Shown here: piece after piece, positions 45,627 to 56,724 of the stretch
Layout of the letters: the number at the start of each line of letters is the position of its first letter
Position numbering within the stretch: position 1 is the stretch's first letter
Notes under the pieces: generated by a model
The model's input: the letters and a program-made list of their open reading frames with translations, nothing else
Told to the model about the DNA's origin: nothing
Database searches by the model: none
From: Amphibalanus amphitrite
Taxonomy: Eukaryota; Arthropoda; Thecostraca; Balanomorpha; Balanidae
Assembly (NCBI RefSeq): GCF_019059575.1
Contig: NW_024881625.1
Span: 372,001-436,000 of the forward strand
Direction of reading: 5' to 3'
DNA: 64,000 nucleotides
Made by a program: the position numbers and the translations under genes

Positions 45627-46149
45627 GTGTACCTTTTAGGGCGTAGCTATATTTTTGCTTTTTAAGTGCATGATATCTTTAGGGCATAAGCGTAACTTTA
45701 TATCTCTTTGTGGGTGCTCAAGCACCCCCAATCCTGAGCTCAGCACCCCCTGCCTTCTTAAAGCACCCCCAGCCCCTCAAAACATTCCCAGCTGACTCAA
45801 GGCCCTCAATAATCAGAATGTCCATCTCTTAGTACTGTAATGAGCCCAGTGAATCATGCAAATACTATGCTTACTCAATTCAGTGACTAAGAGAATATAC
45901 ATTGAATAAATCACCACAAATTAAGATGCATGATATTTGTGTTAACATTACATCTGATATTATCAGGGGCCCGCGAACGATTTTCAAGTTGGGGGGGGGG
46001 GGGGCGAGCCTAAAATACTTGACATGATGCATATGAAACAGTGGCATAGCTAGGGGTCTAAGGGGACACGTACCCCCTCCCCCCCATCGAGTTCAAAGGG
46101 ACCCTCGGGTCCGAGAGGCCCTGCGGCGCCATTTGACCGCTGAGGGTTA

Positions 46150-47240
46150 ACGATGACCATATTTCTACTCAGAAGGGCCCCGTGGGGCTCGTAAGAGCAC
46201 CTCATGGGCCCTAAATAGCCACACTAAGGTCTCCATAAGGGCCCCACGCCGACTTCTGAGGGCCTCTTGCGGCTTTTAAGGACACCTCGGTGGTCTCCAA
46301 AGCCCCGTTAAGCCTGAAACAGACTCCGCAGTCAGGAAATCGCATGCGAGAGCCTATTCAAATACATGGAAGCACGCTCGCATCAATCGCACGCACCTCC
46401 CGCGAGCGATTGATGCGAGAGGAATTACAATGTAAATGAATACTGAATAGGCTCTCGCATGCAATTTCCTGAACGCGGAAAGAGTCTGCTTCAGCCTTTA
46501 CTGGCCCCTGAGAGGTCTTACCGGCCTATGAGGGGACAGTTCTAGGGGCATTTCCCACCTGTGATGGTCCCACACTTATTTTTCTGAGGGCCCCATAACG
46601 GCAACTATGGGGCCCTCATCGGTGCCTATGAGGGCCCACACCGGTGTCTCTGAGGGTTTCACACCCCCAACTCTGAGTGCCTACACCAGTGCCTATTAAA
46701 GCCCTATATCGGCGGCTCTGAGGACCCACCCAACACCTGCGCATCTAAAGGCCACCCACTGATGACTTGAGGGCCCCACAACGGTGACCCTTAGGGCCCC
46801 ACCGGCGTCTGACAGTACCATGCCGGTCTCTTAGGACCCCGCAGGACTTCTTCTGCCGGCCTAAGCCCGCTAAGGACCCCTTGCCGGTCACTGAGACCCC
46901 CTGCCGGCTTGTAGAGAGTTCGCTTCAGCAGCTCTAAAGGCCCCACACCCGCCTGTAACGGCTCTACACCAGCGTCTATGAGGGCTCGGAGCAACGCCTG
47001 TAAGGACCCTCATCGGCGCCTCTGAGAGAATCACACTAGCACCTCTGATCGTCCACACCGACACCTGCATGGCGGCCCCACACCGGTGCCTCCCTTACCG
47101 GCGGCTCTGAGGGCCCTACGCCGGTGATTCTGAGGGTGCCACCGATAACTGAAGGCATCACACAAGCCCTTAGTGTAGCTGAGCTTTAATCCCATACCGG
47201 CCCTCCGAGGGCGCCACGTCAGTGCACTCATTGCCCCACA
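46150..47240. repeat. Degenerate GAGGGCCCCACACCGGTG minisatellite
   Basis: Roughly 27-32-bp units of the form CTATGAGGGCCCCACACCGG / TGCCTCTGAGGG repeat with much divergence across about 1.1 kb. A related pattern appears in reverse complement at 54660-55060, suggesting a dispersed family. Frames here are open by composition only. Confidence 0.75.
46316..46492. mobile_element. 177-bp palindromic MITE
   Basis: The arms GAAACAGACTCCGCAGTCAG and AGGAAATCGCATGCGAGAGC are inverted at the right side (GCTCTCGCATGCAATTTCCT, then GCGGAAAGAGTCTGCTTC). A smaller inner palindrome is CGCTCGCATCAATCG against CGAGCGATTGATGCGAG. AGCCT occurs on both sides (46311-46315 and 46493-46497) and may be the target duplication. 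It is inserted in the minisatellite. Confidence 0.85.
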
Positions 47241-47479
47241 TCCCTTCCTCACACCCGGAGCGGGTAAACTGTGTTATACCTATAGCAACGATTTTACCAC
47301 CGTTGTACGTTATGTATTTCTCAAAGTTGACTCAAAATGGTCCATTACAAAATCTGGCCTGCCAAACTTATGGCCAAGGTCAGGCCCAAACACGTTTTGG
47401 GCAATCAGTCTCAGTCCATGACTCCATTCTGCGGCAACTACGGTGCAAGGCCGATACTGTAGAAACTTGCAATTTGTAC

Positions 47480-47669
47480 CCTTGACCTGACCTTGACCTT
47501 GACCTCAAACTTTAAATTAAGTAGGTACATGTTTTTAGTTATTCGTGATGAGATCCTTCGACTGGCGTTTGAATTTTCCAAATCGGACCATTAGTTCGGG
47601 AGATAACAGGGGGGTAAAATTTATCCCCCAACCCCGCGCGTTCGGCTGGAGACCCCAGCCCCGCGCGGG
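47480..47669. mobile_element. Right-end fragment of a TTAA element
   Basis: It ends CCCGCGCGGG before TTAA (47670-47673) with a small hairpin GGCTGGAGACCCCAGCC just inside. TGACCTGACCTTGACCTTGACCT lies at about 47485-47507. No left terminus was found. Confidence 0.6.
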
Positions 47670-47884
47670 TTAAGCGGGTTAATGCATTGGGTGAGCCGAA
47701 ATTGTTTTACAGTGGCGCTATTAAAACAAGCTCTCGAACCGATTTAACATCATTTCTTGCATGATGCCTGATGGCTACAGTAAAAAAGAACAGCTAAAAA
47801 AAACTACAAAAACTATGGCGTGCCTTTCTGAAAGCTATTGAGCACCCCCAATGATTTTTGGAAAACTACACCCATGCTTTAGGG

Positions 47885-48220
47885 TGTATGATCAGATGTT
47901 TTGTTGATGTTTTGTTGTTCGATATTGTTGTACGATTTGATATCGATACGTTTTTACGATCGAAAGCGATGCGAATCTCGAAATGTGATGTTAGCCCTGC
48001 ATGACGACCACGAGACAAACGAATTTTGAATTTTTCACTTTCTACAGGCAGTCGACAATTGTTGCGCATTTCACTCGCTACTTTTGCCTTGTACGATTTA
48101 ACGACTTCGATTTAGACGAAGGTCTGTGACCGAAATATCATCAATTCATCAATAAATAATCATTTTCATTCATTTGGTCATTTTCCGAGGAGGTCATATA
48201 TTCTAGTGATACTTCCTACA
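47885..48220 (-). pseudogene. Penelope-like element 5' region (minus strand copy)
   Basis: This is the reverse complement of 27325-27650 with small differences. It continues the element whose coding part begins at 45626, being separated from it by hAT E. A minus-strand frame of 67 codons reads through it (MRNNCRLPVESEKFKIRLSR); the same frame is present in the 27-kb copy (77 codons). It could be an upstream frame of the element or chance; I cannot tell. Confidence 0.75.
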
Positions 48221-48255
48221 TTTATCATGCTCCTCGCAGCAGCTCTCAGCGATAT

Positions 48256-48295
48256 AGGTTAGGTTAGGTTAGGTTAGGTTAGGTTAGGTTAGGTT
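48256..48295 (+). repeat. Telomere-type (AGGTT)8 tract
   Basis: Eight perfect units of the TTAGG permutation AGGTT, followed by degenerate TGGTT/GGGTT units. It lies between the 48-bp repeat array and the 5' region of the minus-strand Penelope copy. This is the same relative place as the tract at 27285, but with opposite orientation relative to the element. Confidence 0.95.
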
Positions 48296-48309
48296 TGGTT
48301 GGGTTGGGT

Positions 48310-48655
48310 TGACTATGTAATCCCTGGACATTATTAACTCTGGCCCATTCAAGGCACTGGTCATTTTAAACACTGGGCACATCGTGCCCTGGACATTATG
48401 AACACTGGCCATTTCGAACACTGGACACATCGTGCCCTGGAAATTATGAACCCTGGCCATTTCGAACACTGCACACATCGTGCCCTGGACATTATAAACC
48501 CTGGCCTCTTTGAATTTACCCTATCTGCATTCTGCAGCCAGTTGGCCACATTTGGACCATGTAATCCCTGGACAATGTGAACACTGGCCAATTCAGGGCA
48601 CTGGCCATTTCGAGCACTGGACACATTGTGCCCTAGACATTATGAACCCTGGCCT
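48310..48655 (-). repeat. 48-bp repeat array, inverted copy
   Basis: Units such as CCCTGGACATTATGAACACTG followed by GCCATTTCGAACACTGGACA are the reverse complement of the array at 26641-27020. Diverged flanking units are also shared (CCAGTTGGCCACATTTGGAC). Confidence 0.9.
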
Positions 48656-48816
48656 AAATAATACGCACCCGCTGCACATCATCCACACTTGGCCAACGTC
48701 ACCACAAACGCTGCCAATCTCTCTAAAAAAAAAAACACGACCGAAGTCGTTTATACGACAGCCTGTCAGCCGCCGCCGCCGCTGGTACAGAATGCCGTCT
48801 GTGGCCACTGCGACAA

Positions 48817-48896
48817 GGCGCCTCGGTAGCTCAATGGATAGAGTCAAGTTGCGGTTAATCAATCGAAAGATTGCCGGTTCGAATCCGGGCGCGCCA
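48817..48896 (+). ncRNA. tRNA-like Pol III promoter (SINE head or tRNA pseudogene)
   Basis: Box A TAGCTCAATGG (48827-48837) and box B GGTTCGAATCC (48876-48886) match tRNA internal promoter consensus closely, at a normal distance. Outer ends GGCGC and GCGCC can pair. The acceptor, D and anticodon arms do not fold into a standard cloverleaf: CAATC-GAAA-GATTG replaces the anticodon arm. I therefore favour a tRNA-derived SINE or decayed tRNA over a functional gene. A 10-A run lies 95 bp upstream and a short direct repeat (GTATGGTCTCCAA) downstream. Confidence 0.6.
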
Positions 48897-50206
48897 CGAC
48901 TTTTCTCATGTATACCAACGTATGGTCTCCAAAGAGACCAATGTACACCAGCGTATGGTCTCCAACGCATTATCTCCAAAGAGATAAAAATGTTGGTGGT
49001 TTAACTGAAGCTCAAATAAAAAAACAAAATTGTTTAAAAAAGGGTGGCTCTTTGCAAAGACGTGCCAGGTGCCTCAGAGCCAACCTAATGGGCTTTTCTG
49101 TTTCTGAGTGTAGCCATGGACCCCATTTTGACAGTCTCAAATCAAAACTAATGTTAACCTGCGCCCTGCTCCCTGCTATGCTTGAACTCCCCCTGTGGTT
49201 TTTCGCGAACATCTAAAAAAAAAACGGCGAAGCTCCGCGCCGTTTTTTTTTTCTCTCGACATTTCGCCGACATTTTTCTCTTCACGAAAGTCGATTTCTA
49301 CTATCCCTCCGGGTCCGCCTATCGGCTTCTGTTCGTACAACCACTTTGGGGAAACTTCCGAGCAAAAGCTTCTCCAGTCCACGCTTGTTTGCCGTGAGAT
49401 TCCCAGATTTGGCGTGGCAGCGCTGTTGCACCACCGCTTCTGCACGAATATGCTAATAAATTGCCATGCGTTGATGCGACTGCGTTCAAGAAAAGTCCCT
49501 TCTTTTGTTCGAGATGCTGAAGTTGCAAATGCGCCACCGCTTTGTCTTTCCTACTTGGGAGGTAAATGTGCACTGTGCAGCGCCACAGACCTCAGTCCTT
49601 AACAAACTTAACACTGGCTGTCGCACAAAGGACAAGTAACGGTTGGGGGAAGAACACCGTGCTCTCGAAAAAAATATGCATGGCGCGCTCCTCGTTTCTT
49701 CAAGTTCCAACTAGCTCGTACTCCTACCACTTGCACCCGCAGCAGTAGGAATCACCGGAATCACTCGACGCTGAAGCCATTATCGTAACGAAGTGACGAG
49801 CGCGGAAAGGCGCTGATCAAACAATGCTCAAACGGAAACGGAAGTTTCTGATTCAGAATTGCAGGGATCAATAAAAAGAAGTTTTTACGCAAGGTTTTTA
49901 TACAGCTAAGGCGGAGAAAAATCGTAAGGTGGAATCCGCTTAATAAATCCACCTTGGTGACAAGTTGTTTTGGATTTATTAAGCGGTGGCTTTATTAACC
50001 GGAGTCAGTCATTTTCATTAAAAAATACGCCCGGTTATATATGGCAATATTTAACCGGTTTTTCCGCGACACAACGAGCGTTTTCTTTGGGGCGGCCCCG
50101 GATCCAGGCCGGCCTCTGCGAGCAGCTTCGGCGGCAGGCGGGCGGCCGCCTGCGCCCCCGGGCGGCAAGGTCGCTAAGGCGGCGGCCTCCTCTGATTGGT
50201 GGAGCG
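48897..50206. other. No recognised gene; two perfect small hairpins
   Basis: AAAAAACGGCG and CGCCGTTTTTT around 49217-49250 form a stem with an A/T base, and CCGCTTAATAAATCCA/TGGATTTATTAAGCGG around 49937-49986 form a 16-bp perfect stem. 50075-50190 is GC-rich. Frames present show no recognisable domain. Confidence 0.45.
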
Positions 50207-50740
50207 CAGGGTTGTGCTTGACTCATGAGTCGAGTCAGAAATTTGACTCAACTCTGACTCAAATGAGTCAAATTTAAGTCGAGTCGGATAAAATGTTGAG
50301 CTGTTGAGTTGAGTCAGAGTTGAGTCGGACAAAAATATTAAGGCGTTGAGTTGAGTCAGAGTTGAGTCAGTAAAATAACTTTTGACATTGAGTTGAGTCA
50401 AACATTTAGGAACATGAGTCAGCTGACTCAAATTTCTAGAAACAAGCTTTTCATCCCCCGCTTAACAACTTCGCCCTGGCCCTGCTGCCGGATTTTTTTT
50501 TTTCACCCCCGCCCCCGCCGAACAACTTTTTTATCTGAGTCAATTTTGAGTCAACTCACTTGACTCAACAAAAATTTGAGTCAAGTTTGAGTCGACTCAT
50601 ATTTTCATTGAGCCGCTTGAGTCATGAGTCGAGTCAAGGGAAAAAATCAGCTCCTTGTTTGAGTCAGAGTTGAGTCAGGGCTTTCTGAAGTTGAATGATG
50701 AGTCGAGTCGGCAAATTTTTTTGAGTCGAGCACAACCCTG
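50207..50740. mobile_element. 534-bp hAT MITE packed with TGAGTCA motifs
   Basis: The 8-bp duplication GTGGAGCG (50199-50206 and 50741-50748) flanks inverted termini CAGGGTTGTGCTTGACTC and CAGGGTTGTGCTCGACTC (reverse complement of the right). Most of the sequence is irregular repeats of GAGTCA/TGACTC, many forming the palindrome TGAGTCA, the AP-1/bZIP consensus. No coding. Confidence 0.93.
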
Positions 50741-51044
50741 GTGGAGCGACTCGTGTCACGTGACGGTGACGGCGCGGGGTTTGAGTGCATTTGCGCGGTC
50801 ACTCTGTTCTAAGCCGCCCGGTCTGACGGGAGTCAGCAGTGTTCTCGCTCTGGAATGTTTTTGCGTTTCCCACCCACCCACCACCATTTTTGGGCCTTTT
50901 TTTACACGCACCACACTCTTAAATAAAAATGGGTTTTTCCACAACATGTGTTTTTTCCCCAGCTAGGTCCCCCGTTTTTTTTTTCAAGTTAGGACTTTTT
51001 CCGGGGAGGACACACACGACAGGGTTTCTAGTTTGGGTGGGGAC

Positions 51045-52886
51045 TAGTGATGTCAATTTCAGAAATTTTGGAAACCAATACCAAACCGATACCGACCAAA
51101 ACCACTGAGAGTATACCAAAACCGAACCGATTTTCAGAAATAGGGTGAAATACCGACTAGGTACCGAATTCAGGGAATCATGAAACAAATGCTTCAAAAC
51201 TTTCTCAAAACAAATGATAAGCATTGAAAGGTACCTAATACTTTAGAATAAGGCAACAAAAACAAGTCAGGAAATCTCTAAATTATTTGCAATGCAAAAA
51301 ATATAACTGTATTGTGTAACTATTAACAAATATTCAGGTCAGTTACCTGGGATGTGGATTCAAGTCATCTGGATGAGGTGATAGGACAAGAACTTGAACC
51401 CTGAATCTCATCCATCTGATCCATGCCTGAACCATCAAACGTCCTTTCAGTTCAAGTCATTCAATTTGAGTCCAGTCAAGACAGGGTTACATGTGGTATC
51501 ATGATCCAAAAATGGTAACCAAATGACAGTGATGGGCTGGGCTACACCATTAATGTAAACAAAATCCATGATACCTACAGTTCAACTCAAGTAGCAATGG
51601 TGACGATAGTGACGCAGCCAATTTTTCATCATAAACAAACGTTTAACACAACAAATCTTGATAAATAATTACTTACGAGGCACACTGATAGATAGCAGAC
51701 ACCACTGTAATGATATCGCGATGAAAGCTAAGTAAAATGTCCATAATTTTACAGAATCATTGACACGTGTCACGTGGCATCTCTTCCACAATGGCAGCCT
51801 TGCAGGCGGCGGCCATACGAAACGCACGGAACTGCATAAAATAAAGTTTTCCTTTTTTACACTTCGTAGACTTAATTTAGAAATATGATGTTCATATTTT
51901 GGTATCTTAAAATTAATTCAAGAAAGATTGAAGGCCGCTATTGCTAAAAAGTGAAGAACCAGAAAAACAAATTTGCTCAATTATTTTCAATTAGTTGTTG
52001 AGCTACATCGGGTTTTGGCGCAGCTGCGACATTTAAAAGTTCTTAGATGTGTTCAGTTTTAAAACTGCTATTTGCGATTCAAGCCAACACCCAATTATAT
52101 TTTAGAAATGCTTTTGATTACATTGCTAGCGATTTCTATCTGTTGAGGAGAGCAGGAAAGAGAACACTAATTAAAAGAAATAAATTATCCACAGGATCTT
52201 TTTGAAGTTGACTGCGAAGTTGAGAATTTGTGGAATGTTGCGAATGTGGGATGATGATGAAGTGATAAATGCTGCCTTCAATATTAGATGATAATGGTGA
52301 AGCTAGTGCTATAAAAAACAGGGTTTTGATTTTTGGATAATGTAACTGCATTGCAGTGAAATGGAGAGCAAGACAAGGTCAAGATCAATCACAGACTCCT
52401 CAAAACAAAGTCAAATTTGTTACTAATGAAAGCTTTGGAAATTTTGAGTACCTAAGGTAGTTAAAGTGTGTTTTCCAGTATACAGTGAGTTAAACATTGA
52501 TACATGTTTATGTCTTGCACATTAGCTTTTTTGTAAAATAATTATCCTCATGGTGTTGGAATTTGCTAGTACTGATAAGTTGCCATTTAACATTCGTAGA
52601 CTGATGTGTTTAATGTTACAGTTAATGTGTTTGTCCATTTGTTATGACATCATGCATTTGGGAGAAATGTGTCATGATTGTCCTTTTTCTTCATCCAATG
52701 TCATTTAGCAAATCAAATTTGAGTTCAGAAGGTTTATCAAAAATGTTTTCAATTTTTTTATGACAGTAGTTGACTTTCATAATACCGACAAAATACCAAA
52801 TGCTTTTAGTATAAAATACCGAATACCGAATCGGTATTGGTTCGGTATCGGTATACCGAAATATTGGTAACCGATTGACACCACTA
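51045..52886. mobile_element. hAT-type element G
   Basis: The 8-bp duplication GTGGGGAC (51037-51044 and 52887-52894) flanks termini TAGTGATGTCAATTTC and TAGTGGTGTCAATCGG (reverse complement of the right). Sub-terminal regions carry CGGTATACCGATACCG-like short repeats (ATACCGAACCG). The interior is AT-rich with no transposase that I recognise. The same right end recurs alone at 5440-5519. Confidence 0.9.
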
Positions 52887-52894
52887 GTGGGGAC

Positions 52895-53854
52895 ACCATT
52901 GCGCCGCGCGAGGGGAGGGGTGGCGGCCCGTTGGCAGGGCAGTCTCGGTTGAGACATGTATACTTGCTAGTATGTTTGTGTCGTGTTCATTTGGGCTGAA
53001 TATACCAATAGCCCCTTTTTGTACAGCTACAGTGTTTTCCTGGAGGGACTTGGTTGTGAGGTTTGCGCTGAGATTGGTTACGCATAGCATAGCTAATTGT
53101 CTATGTTTGCTGGCAGCTCGAAGGGGAAGCGGAAAATTGTACCGCAGCTGTACGTTCCGTTCCCCTGCAATACAAGCGTCCAGGCTAACATTCCTCATTG
53201 TCTCACTGGTATACCAATGAAAGTGCCCACGGGCTCCACCACATCGGTGGGGTCGCGGGGTCCGATCCCTAATAATTTGACTTCCGCAGTGCAGTCTAAT
53301 GTATAACGGAAATATTTGATTTACTATTGCCTGTGAGCTATCCTGAGGCATTGCCTTCGGCACTGCACTGCTTCGCCGCGAGTTGGCCAAGAGTATTATT
53401 ATGACGTCACTTTCACAATACAACTGAATAACATCTGTAATGTGTTTCATTCAACCTTGAACCCCAGTTCCCAGCAGTTCCCTTTTCTTTTCTTTTTTGT
53501 TATTATGAAGTCATTTTAATATTTTATTATTTTACCTTCCAACCCATGAACCCCGATTCCCAACAGTTCCCCAATTTCTAACCCTTTTCATCGTATTTCC
53601 CCCCCCCCACCCAATAACCCCGGCTCCCTACATTTCCCCTTTCTTGTTTTGCTCTTGTGATGTCATATTGATTTAACTCGACAGTTTAAATTAGTAAATT
53701 AATACTTTAAAACAATGGCAGCGCTGGATGTTTTCATTTTCTTCCTTTTATGCATGCGATTGTTGCGTGATGTCGGAAGGTGTACTTGCTGAGTGTTTTG
53801 GTGATAACTTTGTTCTTGCGAGACATGTATGCTTTTTGGATTCAGCATGTCAAA
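52895..53854. other. Mixed repeat fragments, no supported gene
   Basis: 53306-53420 is the reverse complement of 27020-27135 (ATTTGATTTACTATTGCCTG and GGCATTGCCTTCGGCACTGC), a shared repeat. A 188-codon minus-strand frame covers 52884-53450 but runs through this repeat and shows no known domain. Confidence 0.5.
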
Positions 53855-53858
53855 TTAA

Positions 53859-54400
53859 ACCACGCCCCAGTGGCGGTCTCAGCCAACTTCGCTATAGTGT
53901 GGGGGGGGGGGGCATATGTTACCACCCACCTCTAATTAAAAAACTAAGAGGGCTAGAAAGACGCAGTTAAAAGCAGTCGATAGCTCTCAATGCGTAAGTT
54001 TGAAAGTATTTCAGTCATTTTTTATCTTAGAGCAGTATTGGGGTCACCAGATATCATCAAAGGTCAAAATTTGCCAAAGGTTATATTTTTCAGAAAACAT
54101 GACGTTATCTCAGGAACTATGATAGCTAGAAAAACGCATGGAAGATCAATCGATAGTTTTTAACTCTTCTTTTGATAAGGTCATCATCAAAATTGAACTC
54201 AGGTCAACGGTTAAGCCTCCATAGGTCAAACATGAAAAAACAGCTGTTTTTAAATACAACTTTTTTCACGAATAACTTGAACAAACAAAGATGAAGAATT
54301 GGTAATGGCACTATCGTGTTTCTCTCTTTCAGACGCTTCGAAAAAAATGCTTCAGGTCAAGGTCACTATGTGACCTTGACCTGAGATTGGTCACGTAGTG
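53859..54400. mobile_element. Partial copy of the P1-type TTAA element
   Basis: TTAA (53855-53858) is followed by ACCACGCCCCAGTGGCGGTC. The sequence then matches the reverse complement of about 8600-9140 (GGGGGGCATATGTTACCACC, GCAGTCGATAGCTCTCAATG, TATTGGGGTCACCAGA). No second terminus or TTAA partner was found, so it is truncated. Half-site content is retained (AGGTCAAGGTCACTATGTGACC near 54353). Confidence 0.75.
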
Positions 54401-56282
54401 ACAAATATTTTTTTTTTGTTCAGCAATATACGTTACATTTCGTCTTTTCCGGCGACCTAGCTCCGTGTCCCGCATATTCTCATTAACGTATCAATTTGTT
54501 GTTTCTGTCCTCGGGGCGTCAATCTGTTGTTTCTACCTATCGTCGTCCTCACTGCGCGACGCCCAACTACTGGCTGGACGGTCACCGGTGTGCGGCAAGA
54601 GCAGCTCCTAATCGTAATGAAGCAGGCTCCCATTCAGCAGGCTCCCATTCTGGGTGATCGTAAGCTCAGGTTGGTGGTCTGTCTCTGGGGACGGGAAAGA
54701 CCAGTGTGGTCTACCAGAGGCCGGTGTGGGTCTAGAGGCTGGCATTGGCCCTCAGAGCAGCTCGGCACCTGACGCTCAGAATCCGCGGGACCCATCAGAA
54801 ACCGATGTGGTCCGCAAAAAAATATATGCGTGCGGGCTCTCGGCATAAGGCCCACGGGAGCCGCCCGCCAGCCGGCGAAGGCCCACAGAGGGGGTTTGGG
54901 ACACTCAGTAATCTTGGTACGTGGTACCTCAGATACCATGTCGTAGGAGACAGGTGCAAAGTCCTGTAGGGTCCTTACATGCCGGCATAGGCTCTCAGAG
55001 GTCAGCGTGATGCCCAAAAAGGTTAGTGTGGCTCTTCTCCGTCATCAACCTACGTGGGGCTCTGAAAGGCTCTGGAGACGGGGGTGTGTTTTGTTTTTGC
55101 AACCAAAGGAAGGCGCTATACCGATAATGCTCCGGGCAGCATGTTCCTTTGGTTGCGAAAGCGAAACACGTTGACCACCTATTTTGTTATTTTAAATAAA
55201 GGAGTTACTATTCTGAATTTTTGTGTATTCAGAGCTTACCTTAACCTCTACAAGTTGGAAACCACAAGTTCACTACTGGCGCACCCGTTTACCGTCCTCA
55301 CTCGATCCTAGCCAACCCTAATTTTCCGTTTATTTTTAATGGGTTGTTTTAACCCCTCCTAGCCCTTCAACTCATGGCCTTAGGACCAACTCAGGATTGT
55401 TCCCAAAGGTAACCGACGAACAGTCTTACCGAACCATAACAACTTTTCTGCACTAGGTAAGTGTAAAAAGCTACAGCAAAACAAAATTATTTTTCCAGGC
55501 GTGGGCCAAAGTTGCCCTTGGTGGTCAAAATTGCACGAAACTACGTTGGCAATGCGCAACATGTCCCTGTTCGGATTGGAGGAGCTGACGGGTCTCGAGT
55601 GGTCATCCTTTGCTGACCGTCCCGAATGAGTGTTGAAGATAAACATATTTGCACACAGGCTGTTTGTTTCCGTTTTCCAGTGGAAGGGAGAAGGCCAGCA
55701 GTCTTCTCTCTCCGGTACCGTCATCCACCAGCGTGTGTGTGTGATGTGTAACGTACCACTGCATTCGCGCTTGTGTCGGGACTACAGATTCACACTCTTG
55801 ATTATGAATTATCTTTGACTGTTGTGCCACCTGATGTGGTTTCAGCACTCATTACAAATTATTAGTAGGTATTCGCCGATTTTTTTCTTTTCAAAATCAT
55901 AGGTTTATATTCCAAAAATATTTTACAAGGTGTCAGTCGTTTTGTTTCATAGGGATATATTCAAACATATAAACATCCAAAACTCGTAAAAAGTAGTTAC
56001 TTGTTTTTCTCCTCTACCACGGCAGCAATTCTGAAAGGATTTGGCACAGCACTAACAAGAAAGAGAATATAAGTACCGGTTACAGTTCCCGTTTATTGAT
56101 TTCAATTTTCAATATTGGGATCATTTATTTCACATTCATTAATGAAATGAACTTGAAGTGGTACTGTAGTCTGTACAGCTGTCGCCTGTCGCCATCATCC
56201 GTAAATATCTCAGACTTAACATAAAATAGGCATTGCTCCCTGTCTGTTGCCTACTCTGATAGCTTCCGTTTTGTATTTTCAG
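54401..56282. other. No supported gene; minisatellite-like part and one hairpin
   Basis: 54660-55060 resembles the GGGCCC minisatellite of 46150-47240 in reverse complement. 55086-55170 folds with arms GTGTTTTGTTTTTGCAACCA and TGGTTGCGAAAGCGAAACAC, similar in wording to the MITE at 41771. The last few hundred bases lead into the first recognisable exon. Earlier exons of that gene may lie here or upstream, but I could not identify them. Confidence 0.5.
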
Positions 56283-56460
56283 AATAATTCGCCTGTTCCG
56301 ATATAAGGGTGTTGTGAAACAGTGGGCCTTCAACGGTGAAAAGGAAGGCAACATCAAAGGCAAAATAGAGTTTATACAGGAGTCTCCCTACACGATAACG
56401 AACACGGAGACGGACCTCACTGGACTGGACGGCGCTGCCGGAGGCTACCACGTCCATCTG
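56283..56460 (+). CDS. Copper-only SOD-repeat protein (CSRP), visible exon 1
   Basis: CSRPs are secreted or membrane-anchored animal proteins built of tandem Cu/Zn-SOD-like modules that bind copper but not zinc. This exon (acceptor TATTTTCAG, donor GTAAGG) opens a module: GNIKGKIEFIQESPYTI, a beta-strand block, then LDGAAGGYHVHL. YHVH supplies the first two copper-ligand histidines (His46/His48 of SOD1). It joins the next exon in frame. The start of the protein is not visible. The family call comes from recognising the SOD fold motifs across five in-phase exons; no database was consulted. Confidence 0.82.
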
Positions 56461-56598
56461 GTAAGGACGCTTCCTATGTGCGCCACGGAGTGTGCTTCAC
56501 TTAATAACCGTTGAACACACACAATCATGCAATATAATAACATAATATGCATTGGTAAGGCATGGGGCCGTGTGTTTCAATATGCCAATGACCTACAG

Positions 56599-56724
56599 GT
56601 GCCTGTACAGCTTAAAGACGAGTTTCCGTGCCATAACATCGCTATCGGTGGTCATTTCAATCCGTACGGGATCAACCCCAGGGCGTCCCCACCGCCAGGA
56701 CACGGCTCCAGCGACCAGTACGAG
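56599..56724 (+). CDS. CSRP, visible exon 2
   Basis: The acceptor is CCTACAG and the donor GTGAGA; the exon is exactly 42 codons. It encodes the metal-loop part of the SOD-like module, with GGHFNPYGIN giving the third copper histidine (His63 of SOD1, the bridging ligand). It continues with PPPGHGSSDQYE. In zinc-binding SODs this loop holds the zinc ligands. Here the residue corresponding to the second zinc histidine appears replaced, which fits a copper-only module. Intron 1 is 138 bp. Confidence 0.82.

Larger units (their letters stand above)
45685..47876. mobile_element. hAT element E inserted in the Penelope 5' region
   Basis: The 8-bp duplication CTTTAGGG (45677-45684 and 47877-47884) flanks termini CATAAGCGTAACTTT and CATGGGTGTAGTTTT (reverse complement of the right). 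The Penelope copy at 27.6 kb has the uninterrupted site (ACACCCTAAAGATATC near 27643), an empty-site confirmation. Both ends contain AGCACCCCCAAT-like motifs. The interior is a GGGCCCCAC-rich minisatellite plus nested fragments. No transposase. Confidence 0.88.

Noticed and set aside
46140-46155. GAGGGTTAA as another TTAA-element border
   Set aside because: No matching partner terminus; the surrounding minisatellite is rich in GAGGG, so chance is likely.
48510-49004. 164-codon plus-strand frame
   Set aside because: Passes through the 48-bp repeats and the tRNA-like sequence; composition artefact.
52884-53450. 188-codon minus-strand frame
   Set aside because: Runs from a repeat fragment into unrelated DNA, with no recognisable domain or codon pattern.
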